Assembly (NCBI RefSeq): GCF_000485595.1
Contig: NW_014577264.1
Span: 165,434 to 189,627, forward strand
DNA: 24,194 nucleotides
DNA from: Priapulus caudatus
Lineage: Eukaryota > Priapulida > Priapulimorpha > Priapulimorphida > Priapulidae
Reading direction: 5' to 3'
The position numbers and the translations under genes are program-made. Numbering within the stretch: position 1 is the first letter of the stretch; every line of letters starts with the position of its first letter. The notes under the pieces were generated by a model, which did no database searches, was not told where the DNA came from, and worked only from the letters and a program-made list of their open reading frames with translations. Of this stretch, positions 9,468 through 21,013 are shown piece by piece.

Positions 9468-10677
9468 CCCCGGACCCCCCTAGTTTCCCCTCCCTTCTTG
9501 ACATGAGCCACTTAGTAGTCAGTATGTTCTGCAGATAGTGAAGATATGGGATAAATATTATTTCAAGGAATTTTAGTCAAACAGTTTAGAGGGCGATCAA
9601 TTATTGAGGCACGTTGTAAAGGTGGAATGCTCTACATATTGAGGAATGCGTAGGGGTGATGGGGAGAACGAAAATTGTGCTCAAGATTTGTTAGTTAAAT
9701 TTTAATATTAAATCATCAAAATAAGCACAATGTATGCATTATTGTTAATATCTTTAGGTTTGAACTTCAGACTGCAGACTCCCTCTTTTTGAGGGCAGGG
9801 AGTCCGTTGGACTTCAGGTTGGACTCCCTTGTTCAAAAGTTAATTTCTACCCCTGGCGGAGGTATGAAAAAGCCAGTTGGGAAAAGTGATCACCGCCAAG
9901 AATTCTCAATCTTTTTTATGTTCACGGAGGCGAGTTCCAAATTTTCGTCCAAATTCCCCGTACATAGGGCAGCCCTTGCCACTAACGGTTGTGCGATTGC
10001 CTGGGACAAGTGAAAGTCTACTTCGGACAAGTTATTCTCTTGGCTAGTTGCCCGATCGGACAAGTGAAAAATTCTAGTTGTTTAATATTCCTAACATCAT
10101 TTGAGCCAGGGCACTATCGCACAACATTCTCACATCATATTTTTAAAGGTCGCCGAAAAAAACAGCCCGCGACACCCATGTAACCCACTTTTACCATAAT
10201 CCCATTACAGATTTATCAATAGAATGCCAGCATGTACACTGTGGCTGTGTACCTGCCTGGCTGGGGCAGCACTGATTGATGGTGTGTGTGGGGGGGGGAG
10301 GGCACACGATTGTTTAAGTTGCATGGGGCATGCTCATTATTGAATATGTTGGGGTGGGCACTGCTGTGATGAGCGAGCAACAGTAAACTCTTTCTTGGAA
10401 TTGAGGAAAAAGCTGCAATCGGGAATGACACACAATAAGCGAATCCAGGAAAAAGTCACAAGAAATGTATTTCATGTCAATCATCATTCATCAATCAATC
10501 AACTCATCCATTCAATAATGTCATCAACATTAAAAACAACTATACAATGTAATGGCACAATATTATGTAAGGTGTTTTCAATTTGTACATGTCATGCATT
10601 GTCAATGAATAACTGACTTACAGGTATTTCTTTCACTGCCTTACTTTGCTCAGGAAATTGAATAAATCTTGTCTTTT
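9468..10677. other. Intergenic stretch, no gene seen
   Basis: It contains a hairpin GACTCCCT (9,777-9,784) / AGGGAGTC (9,797-9,804) with another GGACTCCCT following. The word GGACAAGT occurs three times between about 10,003 and 10,070. There is a GTGTGTGTG plus G-run tract at 10,280-10,301 and an ATCAATCA-type stretch at about 10,480-10,505. All frames are under 75 codons. The repeated GGACAAGTGAAA words suggest an old dispersed repeat. Confidence 0.5.
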
Positions 10678-10693
10678 TACACATATATGTGTA
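10678..10693. repeat. 16-bp perfect palindrome TACACATATATGTGTA
   Basis: Fully self-complementary, in AT-rich DNA. No nearby gene gives it a regulatory meaning, and such palindromes can occur by chance in alternating purine-pyrimidine sequence. Confidence 0.8.
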
Positions 10694-11299
10694 ATGCCAT
10701 CATATATAAATTGTGTTGTCAATATGTAAAAGTCATGTATTGTCAGTTAATGACATTTTTATAAAATGAGATTTTTTCCTGTGCCTTTTTTTCCTAACCA
10801 AAATTTTGACCTTTTTTCTGTGACTTTTTCCGTCCACCCAATAAGCGTGCCGGCACGCAAAAATAAACGTTGTGTGAATTTCATTAGGAGTTTCCATGTA
10901 TATATATTGTGTAATATGATATGCACTGAACTAAAAATATACCTTAAATTTGATCAACCTCGCAGCTAAATGCATATATTGCTATATTGCTACATGCAAC
11001 TCAGTACTGTGAGCTTGCATATGTTGCAAAAATTCACTACAACTAATTTGTATTGCTACTTTCATAACATTTCTTCTCAAAATCTAAACGAAACTACTTC
11101 TCTTACGAACATAGCACCACAGTGATGTTTACACATCCGGGACACAGCGGAGCGATCTGATTGATTGAGTAACAGTTCCTTTCTATGATAAAACAAGTTA
11201 TAATTCATAATGAAGTTATAATTCATTATTCGATGTTTATTCAGTACAAAATTGTGAAATTTGTTTAAATCATATATCGTTATCTCAGCGTGAGAAACT
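10694..11299. other. AT-rich intergenic stretch, no gene seen
   Basis: Only short frames. A short direct repeat AGTTATAATTCAT occurs at about 11,197 and 11,215. No RNA gene is recognised. Confidence 0.5.
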
Positions 11300-11366
11300 A
11301 GCAGTCGCCCAGTCGCCAGTGGCGATTAGAAAATCGACCGGGCGACTGCTTGCTCGGGGCGACTAG
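11300..11366. repeat. Nested hairpin of GTCGCC words
   Basis: The outer stem AGCAGTCGCCC (11,300-11,310) pairs perfectly with GGGCGACTGCT (11,340-11,350). Inside it lie TCGCCA-G-TGGCGA (11,313-11,325) and the partly overlapping CGATT-AGAA-AATCG (11,323-11,336). A further GGGGCGACTAG follows at about 11,357. It resembles the folded end of a dispersed element. No coding or known RNA is recognised. Confidence 0.65.
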
Positions 11367-12566
11367 ATAATCCCCGCACAGGAAATAAAATGAAAGTGTC
11401 AATGACACTGTAGCTCACCACAAAAAGGGCACAAATGAGTGAATGGGAACAAGTGCACCGAGTGGGGGGGGGCGTTTAGCCACCACAGTTTTAACAGTAT
11501 TTAGTGGTACTATACTAAAGGTATTAATTAGACTTCTAATTCATTCCTTCATTGTTCTTAGCATAAAATAACTACTTTCTAGTAACATATGTACTACAAA
11601 ATCGCAACCCCCCACCCCAAAAAAAAACGCTAGCAAGACGGTTTCTTGGAGCTAGCAAGGCCGCTGGCGGTAACGTTTTTATAATATTCAGATTTAGGCA
11701 CTGCCTAAAAGCAGAGCTCCCGATGTGTAAAGTGTAACTTGTAAGATTGAGAGGATACGCTTATTCCACGTAGCTGACCTATATACCACGTGACAATGGT
11801 GTTTCCCTGCCCATAACACAACTTTTGTCAAAGGTTAATGGTTACATGGAAGTGTTTACTTCGTATGAGTTTTTCTAGGCAGTAGCACACGGTTGCCATC
11901 TGTATATCGCAATAATAATTTATAAACCAAAATGAATGACAATTTGTGACGGTAGATGGCGCTATACCCGCTTTGATGTTTCTTGGCGATGGCGTTCGAA
12001 ATAAACAGGTTATGCTGCGTTCCGACATGTTTTGTAAAACTTTACGACGTTTTACATATAGACGTTTTATCGGCAGGGTGGAGAGGAAATACGAATTTTG
12101 CATTAAAGATATTGTCAATGAAATCTTGTAAAACGAACCAGACGAGTGTGACACCAACAGACTGTTATCTGCGTGTCTATATAATATGCTATATTATAAT
12201 TGCCAAAACCTACCTAATTTGTATTTATTTTTTTTTATATCAAAACCCCTGTAAAATTAATACGTTTTGGGGCCAGCCCTTATTCATTCACATACCAACA
12301 AGTGCCGCAGAGCGACAGCGCTCAACTGACGTGTACTGTAGCCAGGTATTCTTCTGATAAACTCACTGGCAACCGAATCAAGTGCGCCCTCCTGCCACCG
12401 CGTTCGCGCTCAGAGCATATATCTAGGATACTACTAATACAGATCTAAAGTCTATGATAGGCTAAACCTACTGGTAGTACAGTAGTAAAGATACAGCTGT
12501 GTAACTTTAATGACTTCGCTATTTTAACATGTTTATGCAAGGATATGCGGTCGACGCGAGCGTAGT
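11367..12566. other. Intergenic stretch, no gene seen
   Basis: It includes a G-run at 11,465-11,472, the palindrome AATTAGA-CT-TCTAATT near 11,526, and a short pair of overlapping frames at 11,946-12,357 (up to 124 codons, plus strand) with no recognisable domain and low-complexity segments. I do not call them genes. Confidence 0.45.
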
Positions 12567-12657
12567 GTGGTGGTGGGAGAGGGTTGGGGGAGGGGAGGGT
12601 AGGGGAAGAAGACGGGTGAGGAGGGAGAAGAGAGAGGGAGTGGGCGGGGGGAGGGGG
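12567..12657 (+). repeat. G/A-rich purine tract
   Basis: About 90 bases almost wholly G and A on the plus strand, with many runs of three to five G separated by 1-6 bases (GGTTGGGGGAGGGGAGGG, later GGGCGGGGGGAGGGGG). G-quadruplex or triplex formation is possible from composition. It may also be a simple-sequence repeat with no role. Confidence 0.85.
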
Positions 12658-13600
12658 CTTCTAATACGCAAAAGCAGGTTTAGTCCTTTGTTAAACTAGT
12701 GCAAACAAATGCCATGTTTTATAATGCCTCCTCTTGAGGCAGTCAAAGGTTATTCGACAGCTTACTTCTCGCATGTCAGCGCAACAGTACATTTCATGGG
12801 TAACGCTTTGCAATTAAACCATAAAAATGGTAGCGTCACCGCTGAAACAAAATAAGTTTTTCAAATGCGCTCCGTGCCATGACCATGTCTCAGAAAATGT
12901 CTAAAAAATCTGCCTTGTGACCATTGACCTTTGACCTGTTGACTCCAATTTCGGCGAAGTGATTGGCCTTTTCCTAGCCATGATGCTATACAGCGACTAT
13001 CACGAGCCTAGGTCGACCGTTTAGTATTTTGTGCCGCAATTCCTGGCATTTCCTCCTTATAACCTTAAGTTAAGGGCAGGAAATGTTCCCCCTTCTTTGT
13101 ACACCTCTTTGAGCCTTTGAACCTCTTGACCGCCCAGCTTCGACATCCCAATCGTTTTCGGATTACCCCCCTATGCTCCCGATATCGTGACCGTATCATC
13201 GAAGCGTTTTAGATTTGTGCCAACTGTTGACGCGGACGGACGGACCCGCGACGTCGCATCGCTACAGGACGGTAACGGACAATCATGCGATTCCTACAAA
13301 GCGTGCCATCTTGACTATTTGTCAGACGAGCTAAAAATGAGCAAAATCCGTTTGAAGCCTGAACTATAATGGAATTTTCCATTTTTTGCCCAAAAAATTG
13401 CCGTGTGCTCGAAACTACGATCGATGGCGTGCTCCAATAATAGGAGGTTCACAACCTGCTCCACATAGCAGTAACAATATACGCCATTTCATACATGTGG
13501 GTCAACCGTTCCTGAGTGTATCGTTGACGCGTAGCAAATGTTGGGTACGAAGGACGGACGGACGGTACGACGACCCATGGCAATAGCTCAGTCTTGACGA
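12658..13600. repeat. Probable dispersed repeat with TGACCTTTGACCT and GGAC-repeat words
   Basis: It holds TGACCTTTGACCT at 12,925-12,937, an ACCTCTTTGAGCCTTTGAACC string near 13,102, and two short (GGAC)n runs at 13,233-13,245 and 13,552-13,565. Such word combinations are familiar from old dispersed repeats in animal genomes, from memory only. The plus-strand frames at 13,187-13,369 and 13,386-13,586 are short and unrecognised. Confidence 0.4.
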
Positions 13601-15013
13601 TGTCAAGGTGAGCTCAAATTACAAACTGATTTTTGTTTATTTTACTAACTTCTACATTATTCTTATGAAATGAATGGTAAATTTAATCAAATATATATAT
13701 ACTAAAAATAGTCAAATTCCGAAGCCTAAAGTCCATGCGAAGTACACGAACGCCGGGCCATGTTTGTTGTGGCTTCGATTTTTCTAGGTCATGCTGTTAA
13801 ACCTCTGCTAATTCGGATAATACTGGGCATCCCGCGACCAATCAGCGATGCGTACTAAAATATGATATGTTATTAGAATAATGGGCGGTCTTCAGAGACC
13901 GCTGATCTTGAAATCGACTTGCGCGAATTGTTCCGATTTACTACGCATCAGTGTACCGAAACGAGTAAAAAATAAAATTTGCTGATGAAAAGAAACTAAC
14001 ATATATCTACACTTATTCAAAGTATGTCATTTATCAGCGAAGTAGATATAGGGAAGGAGTTGACATTCAATAAACAGGGGAAATGCGTCATTTACTAGCC
14101 TATATAATACCTCGTTTACTACGGCGTAACTCATCCAACTTGAGCCTCAAATCGGACACAGTACATTCGCCTAGACATCGTGCAAAATCGTTTCACCCGT
14201 TTACACAAGCATCGGAGATACAGAATAAAAACGGAGACAAGCTTATCCCATTCTTTGGCCATTCATCCAAGCCGCATTGCCCGCCTCTATTAAAACAAAA
14301 GCCGCTAACTAACCTATGCAGATTGCTAACTCGGAGGGCATGTGGCTCGCTGGAGATTGAGCCGATCAGCGGTGCTGGCTGATTGGCGGTTGGCTGGCGG
14401 CGTGAAGGCTATGCCAGTAATGCTGCCAGCGGTGGCCTGGTGGTAGCTGTGTTACCGGGTCAAAGGTTATCCGCGCATCAGTGTTTTAATGCTAATCTCG
14501 CTAGCGAGCGCACATGCCTGCGCGAGTTTAGCAATAGAGCGCGTTAGTGAGCTGCCTTTGTTTGAATTAGAGGAGCGGCGCATAGGCTTTGGATGTGGCC
14601 AAAGAATGGAGAATCGTGTCATACGTTTTAGTCTGTTATCTCCGATTGCGGGTGTATACGAGGAATGCGATTTCGCACGATGCTAGCGACGGAATGTACG
14701 TGTACCGATTGAAGTCAAGGTTGATTGGTTACGCGTGTAAATGTGGTATTATAAGGGCTAGTGAAATTTACGACTTTCCCTTGTTTATGTTGATTGTCAC
14801 ACTCCTTCCCTATTATCTACTCCTGATATATTGGTAAACCGAGATAAATTGCGTATTAGTACACAGGGCTTTGAACTAACCTAAACTGTTGCACATAGCC
14901 AGCCAGGTGCATAGTGACCTGTAAATCTACTAGCCCTTACAAAGATCTACCCAGCTTACTTTTCTTAAGTGACCGCGCTTGAGGCTACCAGTCGAGAAAA
15001 TTTTGGCCATTTG
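13601..15013. other. Intergenic stretch, no gene seen
   Basis: A mixed-composition region with a TATATATA run at about 13,692. The plus-strand frame at 14,083-14,382 (99 codons) is rich in basic residues and shows no recognisable domain. GGC/TGGC-rich words occur at 14,360-14,450. Overlapping frames at 14,489-14,837 are likewise unrecognised. Confidence 0.45.
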
Positions 15014-15331
15014 CGGGGGGGGGGAGGTGAGTGGGGGTGATCTGGGTTTTGATTTAGAACGCTCCGAGATGCATTCTGCGAAATTCCTTGACTGTGCGAA
15101 TTTAGGATTCGCCATATATTCAGTATATATATACTATATATAGTACTTATTATATATAGTACATATACATCAATTATATATTGTATGATCAGAGCTAATA
15201 ATAACCTAGAGTGTAGCAAGGGAAATAGTGGCTATTTCACTGGCAATATTATTCTCTCTTGTATGCGTTCTAGAACTAAGTTCATGGTATTGCGTTAGCA
15301 AGCGCCCCACCCCCCCCACCCCCCCCCCCCG
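15014..15331. repeat. Simple-sequence block: G-run, alternating TA hairpins, C-run
   Basis: A G-run at 15,014-15,036 (GCGGGGGGGGGGAGG then GTGGGGG), TA-rich self-complementary sequence at 15,111-15,182 (TACTATATATAGTA and two TATATAGTAC words), and a 28-base C-run broken by single A bases at 15,304-15,331. Run lengths in such tracts are unreliable in long-read data. Confidence 0.75.
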
Positions 15332-17064
15332 CTTTCTTGCTCCTCTAAAGATAGACCAACGCGTTGTCTCTACGCATACTCCCTAGGCGACGATATTTGG
15401 AGGCGTAATCATGCCTCCGCACAGTCAGTAGAGATAAGTGCCATGTAAATAGCACTATTTCCCAGTTTTCCATTGTACACTCTAGGTGTATATTAGCTCT
15501 TGACATATATACTTATATATACTTACATATATACAAATACATCAGTACTATGTTATGAAGGCAGAATATATTCCTTATAGTAACTATTTAGTCAGTCTAC
15601 GGAAAATATGAAGTTCATGTTTATTTGAATCGCGTTTGTGACTATATCTCTACTACTCTAGTACTTCTCTACTACAGTACAGAGTTTGTTAGTAGTTTAG
15701 TACAAGTACAGTATAGAGTTATAAGTAGAGTTATCCTGTTTGTGTTTAGTTTGAGATTTGTATAGTTGTTATTGCTTAGTTGACTGAATATAAGCCCATA
15801 GAAGCGTGTTTATGCTAGTGTTAGGATGAACATCGTATTATAAAGGCTTAGAATACCAGTTACAGGAATGTAGCGTTTAAAGAGGTTATTTTCATAACAG
15901 TACCTGACAAACACCATGACTACTATCTTCACGTTAATTATAGACACAGAGACTGGATTGTATATTAACCAGGGTGATTCCAACTCCGTATAAGTAAATT
16001 TGAGTTTCTAATTTGATATTTAGGCAACCGTCAAATTGAAATAAATCTTCATTTGAAAAGGGGAGGGATTGTAGTGTTTAACCCTGAGGTCAGGTTCCAC
16101 GAACGTAAACAGAAAGTAGAACAGAAACGCATTGCGTATATACACTGTGAGGGGATTGGCATGAGCTGTGAATAGAGCAGCATCATGGTGGTTGACCGAT
16201 TTTATTGTCTGAGGTACTGTGACTGTTTAAGTTTAGGTTTTGCAATTTTATTATGTTTGCACACGCAATTTTATATTACTTTTTCGGTTGGGTTAGTAGT
16301 TGGCTGAAAAAGTACTAGTATATGTTATCTCGGTAAGCATTCCCACTCGCCAACAGGGCTGGTCAGACAGACATTCTAGACTAGCCCTTACTGCATTTCT
16401 ACTAGCCTCGGGCGAGCGGGCGAGCGTTAGTTTCAAGCCCTGTTACATGAAGATGGCAGCACCATCCAACAATGAACATCACTATCACTATTATTATTAT
16501 TTTATATATTGTTATTGTTTAAAATGCCCTATTAGTAATTATATATCGTATTCCATTTATTATTAAGAATCTTAGAATGCACATCCCCAAATTGCAGCCC
16601 CCCCCTATAAAAACGTCCCACATCTGAGTCATTCACTTTGCTACGACAGAAATCCTGGACCAGTGCTTCCTCAGAGGCACTGGCCCTACTGGACCAGTGC
16701 CCAATTATCAGTTTTTCACCTGTTATGCTATTATTACTCATGCAACCAGGAATATAAATATAGTGTTTTCAGGTCCAGGACTATTTGCGCTATTTTGGAT
16801 ATCTATTTTGCTTATCTGGCATTCGTACAAATACTTGTGTCTGACTAAGTTTTCAAATAGTCAATCGCTCGAAGCACATTTCTGGCTCAATGAGAAACAT
16901 TTCGTGATGTTTGCACACTGCAAGTATGCTCACAGTAGGTCTATATACTAGGCCTTTTGTTGCGAGGTCTATCCATTTTAATGCCTCATAGATTGCAAGT
17001 ATATTTTGGACAAGTAAAAATTGCTTTCTTGTTGCCGCGACGGACAACTAGATCCTGAAAATAT
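15332..17064. other. Gene-free end of the single-copy segment
   Basis: It contains ACATATATACTT-type near-tandem words at 15,503-15,535 and a CTACTACTCTAGTAC/GTACAGTATAGAG semi-inverted stretch at 15,640-15,720. A TTATTATTATT run lies at 16,487-16,502. A hairpin CCAGTGC (16,660-16,666) / GCACTGG (16,677-16,683) is followed by a second CTGGACCAGTGC at 16,689-16,700. The short frames (up to 88 codons) have no recognisable domain. Homology to the window start begins at 17,065. Confidence 0.5.
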
Positions 17065-18059
17065 AGTATCCAGAGAGACCGGGTACAAGATGGCGTTGCG
17101 CAAAAGATGCGTTGTTCCCGCGACCGCGAGAGCGGTTAAGCCGCGCACTTCCGTGTACGTACGATTAGCTACGTGTAAAAACTGGCACCGCCACCACACG
17201 TGTTCGCACGACGTGCCGTCGCCCACGGGCAGCCGCGCGGGTCAGGAGGTTGGTAAAAACTTGCCACGACGCAGCCAGACGCCGCGGCGGCGGCGGTTTT
17301 GGAGATAGCATCTAGACCGCCCACGTGGAGCGCCATACCAGACTTCGTTAAAACCTCTGTGATAGACATGACGTCATCGCGTAGCGGCCAATGAGCGAGC
17401 GCGTGGTCGCTGATTGACAGCATTTCTTGGGGTTTCTTGTAGGAGCCACTACGCGTTACCCGTGAGGCGCACCACCCCCAAAAATGTTTAGGGGCCGTTT
17501 GGAGATCTGGTCTCTAGCCGTCGATGGCGAAATGTCGGTTGGATTCCGCCCCATTTTCGCGGAGTTCGTTTTCAGACCCCTGTCTAAGATATCTGTCTAA
17601 GTGGACAAAAAGGGGGCGGCGTATTCGCTGTGGGGGCGCGGATAACTAGGGCCGCAAGTCCGTCGAGGCCTGTAGGGGAATGATGCAATTGGAAAACCTA
17701 ATATGGGATACTGAGTCACTTGACAAAGACACATAGATTAGTTGTTGAAATTACCTTAAAACAGGTCAATATATTTTGGATTCATCCTAAAATTGAATTA
17801 CTCTTAACATCACAAAATTCAATGCATTGCATTGCATGGTAGAGGGCATAACTTATAAAAATTGATCTATAAATGACTTAGTCTTACAGTGACAATGTGG
17901 CACATGCACAATACTGGCTACAGGCCAAATAAATATCAAAATGAAACAACATTTCCATTTCCCAGGCAAATATACATGCCCTGCCACTGAAATACATTGA
18001 CACAAGGCTGTGAATGTTACACATGTGTATAGTTATTTTTTAATTGTTTTCATAAATCT

Positions 18060-18866
18060 CTATAATGCAAGTGCAACTAGGCCTACCTCTTTGTCATCAA
18101 CATCAGCTTCATGAGTCTGAGGGCAGTCGACCCAGTTCACTCGTATGTTTCTTGTTTGAAATTCATGCAGGACTGCTTTTGACATAAGAAAAAGCGTAGC
18201 ATCATAATTGGTACTTGTATTTAATGACGTTCCAAAGAAGGCTTCAAATGCGTTGTCTGACGAAGGGCATGGGGACAATAAGAAAATAAAATTGTCTTGT
18301 TGTGAACACGACACTTCTTGGTTTGTAAAAGTTCCTACTTTTGCACGCGTGCGTCTGACAGGAGACTGAAACACATCGTGGCGATTTAACTCAAACTCAT
18401 GTAATATTTCACGAAAGGTCATCTGCATCGCAGTTACAACTGCAGCTGGTTCAGATTCGACACCATTCTCTCGCTCCCAGTTCAGTTCAGAGTCAAGCAA
18501 TGTCATTAGTTCATCTTCAAATACTTCAAATTCTGCTTTGCACACATTTCGCGTAGTTTTGGTTTTCTTCTGCTTATAGTTGCTGTTGGATATGCACAGT
18601 TTAACAGACCATCGAACGAGGTCTAAGATCTGACCTCCTGCTCTATTGCCATTACTAATACTAGGCCTATCATTACGATTTTCAAGCCAGGCAAGGATTT
18701 TTAACACAGAGCAGCGCACTACTTTGCTGTATCTTTCAATTGCATCAACAGATAACGGGGAGTTCAGAACGTCCTTTATCGTAACAATAAACGCGACCTG
18801 GATAGACTTCATAATTTCTTGACTGTTTACATTCCCTAACACTATCACTAACAGTAACAGTAACAT
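18060..18866 (-). CDS. Hypothetical protein, 268-codon open frame, possibly one exon
   Basis: This is the only frame in the window that is long enough to be unlikely by chance. I do not recognise the family. From the N terminus the product shows a hydrophobic run at residues 2-11 (LLLLLVIVLG) that resembles a short signal peptide, a predicted-helical stretch at about 20-60, a basic patch KQKKTKTTR at 98-106, an acidic stretch at about 113-133 rich in E and D, a basic RRTRAK at 171-176, and six cysteines (52, 91, 109, 187, 200, 248). The start ATG directly follows an in-frame TGA, so this frame cannot be extended upstream as read. On the minus strand codon 260 (GAG) is followed by GTAGGC, a good donor-like context at about 18,081-18,089, so the last eight residues may be intron. 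The leucine-rich start comes from a TTACTG-type short repeat and may not be translated. Copy A carries a broken version. It may instead be part of a transposon or a chance frame. Confidence 0.5.
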   Translation of the reverse strand: MLLLLLVIVLGNVNSQEIMKSIQVAFIVTIKDVLNSPLSVDAIERYSKVVRCSVLKILAWLENRNDRPSISNGNRAGGQILDLVRWSVKLCISNSNYKQKKTKTTRNVCKAEFEVFEDELMTLLDSELNWERENGVESEPAAVVTAMQMTFREILHEFELNRHDVFQSPVRRTRAKVGTFTNQEVSCSQQDNFIFLLSPCPSSDNAFEAFFGTSLNTSTNYDATLFLMSKAVLHEFQTRNIRVNWVDCPQTHEADVDDKEVGLVALAL

Positions 18867-19302
18867 TCACGTAAATTTAACTTTTGCCGCCATTTCCTTC
18901 CTTCGCCGACATACATAAACACAAGGCGTACATGGATTTGCCTAAAATCAGGGTCGCGAAATGGTTTTTTGCACGGAACAGAATCACACAACTTGTGTAG
19001 TGCAATGTGCCTCGTGGGAAACAATAATCCCCATAAAAATAGCATATATATATATATATCATATCATATATATTACATTCATATAATACGATATCGCGTC
19101 ACCTTTTTATGATCATATTAAATGCCCAAAACTAGTCTGTAAGTTTTGGTTTCATCGGTTTTTAAAATTTTGTCATTTATAAGGAAATCTTTTTCTTCCT
19201 TTTTATATAATTGTAAAATAGACAATTTGTTCTTATGCGATCGCTCTGTATGATGTCACCATTTTAACCAACGTTGATTTCCCTGCTCCACGGTCTGTTG
19301 TG

Positions 19303-19346
19303 CACTGATCTCTATAACTATACATTTTATATTATAGAGATCAGTG
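19303..19346. repeat. Perfect 14-bp hairpin (copy B)
   Basis: Arms 19,303-19,316 (CACTGATCTCTATA) and 19,333-19,346 (TATAGAGATCAGTG) are exact reverse complements with a 16-base AT-rich loop. The copy A version has a one-base bulge. Keeping both arms in two noisy copies argues that the symmetry is in the genome and not a read artefact. Confidence 0.8.
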
Positions 19347-19421
19347 TCTGTGTGTAATAAATCGGATTTTTCCTGTACCAGAAATCCCAACTAGAGTGCC
19401 CCCTGGTGGTTACGCCAAAAC

Positions 19422-19961
19422 ATGTGCAGGACATGTGTTTCGTATATAACATATCGACAACGTATACAACATTTCGTTACTAAAGTAAAGATTAAAGTGC
19501 TACAATATTATAATTTTCATGTGGTTACGTCATCTATAGTCGGTAAGTTTGTGTCAGGGCTTAAGCTGGGTTTACACTATGGAAAAATCGTCGAGACGCT
19601 AGATTTTTCTGTGTTCTACCGGTCCAGGCAACCTCTCAGTCTCAGGCTCTCAGGCTCTCTCGGGTTCTCGACTCTCATTGCTAAGGACACAAGACACACA
19701 TACAGGACTTGCGACCGACGCGTAATCGACAAACGACTTTTCAGAAAGTTAGAAACTATTGTTTCCTATGAGCCGATTGCACCACTGACAGCGACAACGC
19801 ACGACGAACAACCTCGACGACACAAATATAATAGAACCGTTCGTTATTTTCCAGCGACTGTCGGCGCCGGCGACACTTTACAAATGCTGCCACCTATCCA
19901 CAGCCGTTTCCATCGGCACGTGACTCGCCATTACGTCATTAAAATTATAAACCAATGCTAG
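19422..19961 (+). CDS. Weak 179-codon open frame in CGAC-rich DNA; doubtful gene
   Basis: Second-longest frame in the window. Parts of it are readable in the same frame in copy A at 2,636-3,025: DFSVFY/RFSVFY, DRRV, LETIVSYEP, RYFPA/LYFPA and VGAGDTLQ are shared. No domain is recognised. The product is rich in R, T and H from repeated CGAC, CAC and ACG words, which are poor in stop codons, so a long frame can arise by composition alone. Nearby, around 19,555, lies CTTAAGCTGGGTTTACAC followed by AAATCGTCGAGACG, which resembles the ends of some dispersed DNA-element families as I remember them. A non-coding repeat is the more likely explanation. Confidence 0.18.
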   Translation: MCRTCVSYITYRQRIQHFVTKVKIKVLQYYNFHVVTSSIVGKFVSGLKLGLHYGKIVETLDFSVFYRSRQPLSLRLSGSLGFSTLIAKDTRHTYRTCDRRVIDKRLFRKLETIVSYEPIAPLTATTHDEQPRRHKYNRTVRYFPATVGAGDTLQMLPPIHSRFHRHVTRHYVIKIINQC

Positions 19962-20379
19962 CCAGGAAGTTTAGACTTGGTCCCACGGCTAAAACTCGCA
20001 CCGCTTGTCATAACAGTGGAGCGCGAACCCATCTAAACAAAACGGCCAGGGCTGGCGGGCCAGCCATCCATTACGTGATTATTGTTTACGTTCGTATTAT
20101 ATGCTGACGTGTATATTACTTTTATATATTGCTCGATATACAATAGAGCGGTTTTTACAGCAATTATTTAAAGCAGGCAGCAGCGAGGTTTTTTGCTCGT
20201 TTGCTCATGAGTAGCACTGTCGCGTGCGTGCTGGTGAACTTGTCTACGGTCGCGTCGTGTGTCGCTGCCAGTGTGGCTGCCCGGCCAGTCGCCGCGGATC
20301 GTTGTCGTTTGTCGTTAACGGTCGCTCGCGTCGCTTGCGTGTGTCCTGGCCTTTAGGCTGAGGACTGAGGGGATGTTCA

Positions 20380-20875
20380 CTGTTGTGCCAACTCATGGAA
20401 TCTTGCACAAACTTGCGAATTTCAGCGACACTCCGCAGTTTTGCGGCAACCAATCTTGAGATGGCAAACAGAGGTAAAACAGGAGCTTGCATCACAACAT
20501 AGATTATGTAGGATTTCAACTGTTATATCCCATAACTATATTATATTTATTATTATTAACGTATACTACTCTATGTGATACACTAAGGTCGTATACCTTC
20601 TTTCGTGTGTTGGCGACACTTTTGTTAAATATAAATCATAATTAAATAGATTATATAAATAAATTGATATAAATAATGAGATAAATCTCTTCCGTTAGTT
20701 TGCCACACGACACCACCACACACTCGCTGCATGAGCGCGGTTTGTTTGAACGCCGACTTGGTTTTCAGTTTGCCCAATTCTTGAGAGTTGGTCAGCCAAA
20801 CTAGGAATCCGCAGTTGGGCAGCACAATCGCTGCACAATCTTGAGATTGTGCAATTCCGAAGTTTGGGTACGAAC
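20380..20875. repeat. Cluster of related palindromes (copy B)
   Basis: Same arrangement as 3,470-3,970. The best hairpin is CTGCACAATC (20,831-20,840) with GATTGTGCA (20,845-20,853), one base pair shorter than in copy A. CCAATCTTGAGATGG near 20,459 and CCAATTCTTGAGAGTTGG near 20,774 are the counterparts of the other two. Small indels weaken each stem. Confidence 0.6.
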
Positions 20876-21013
20876 ATCACCATAGGGGTGTCACTTCCGC
20901 CGGGCGTAGATTGAGGGACGGTGGTGAGTTCTTGACGTCACGACAAGGCGTTATATATCATTCCTATATATTACTTATATTAATATTATTATAATATTAT
21001 TCATACCTTATTT

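Noticed and set aside
11983-12357. 124-codon plus-strand frame overlapping a 61-codon frame
   Set aside because: No domain, low-complexity aromatic-rich segment, and no second copy to test it.
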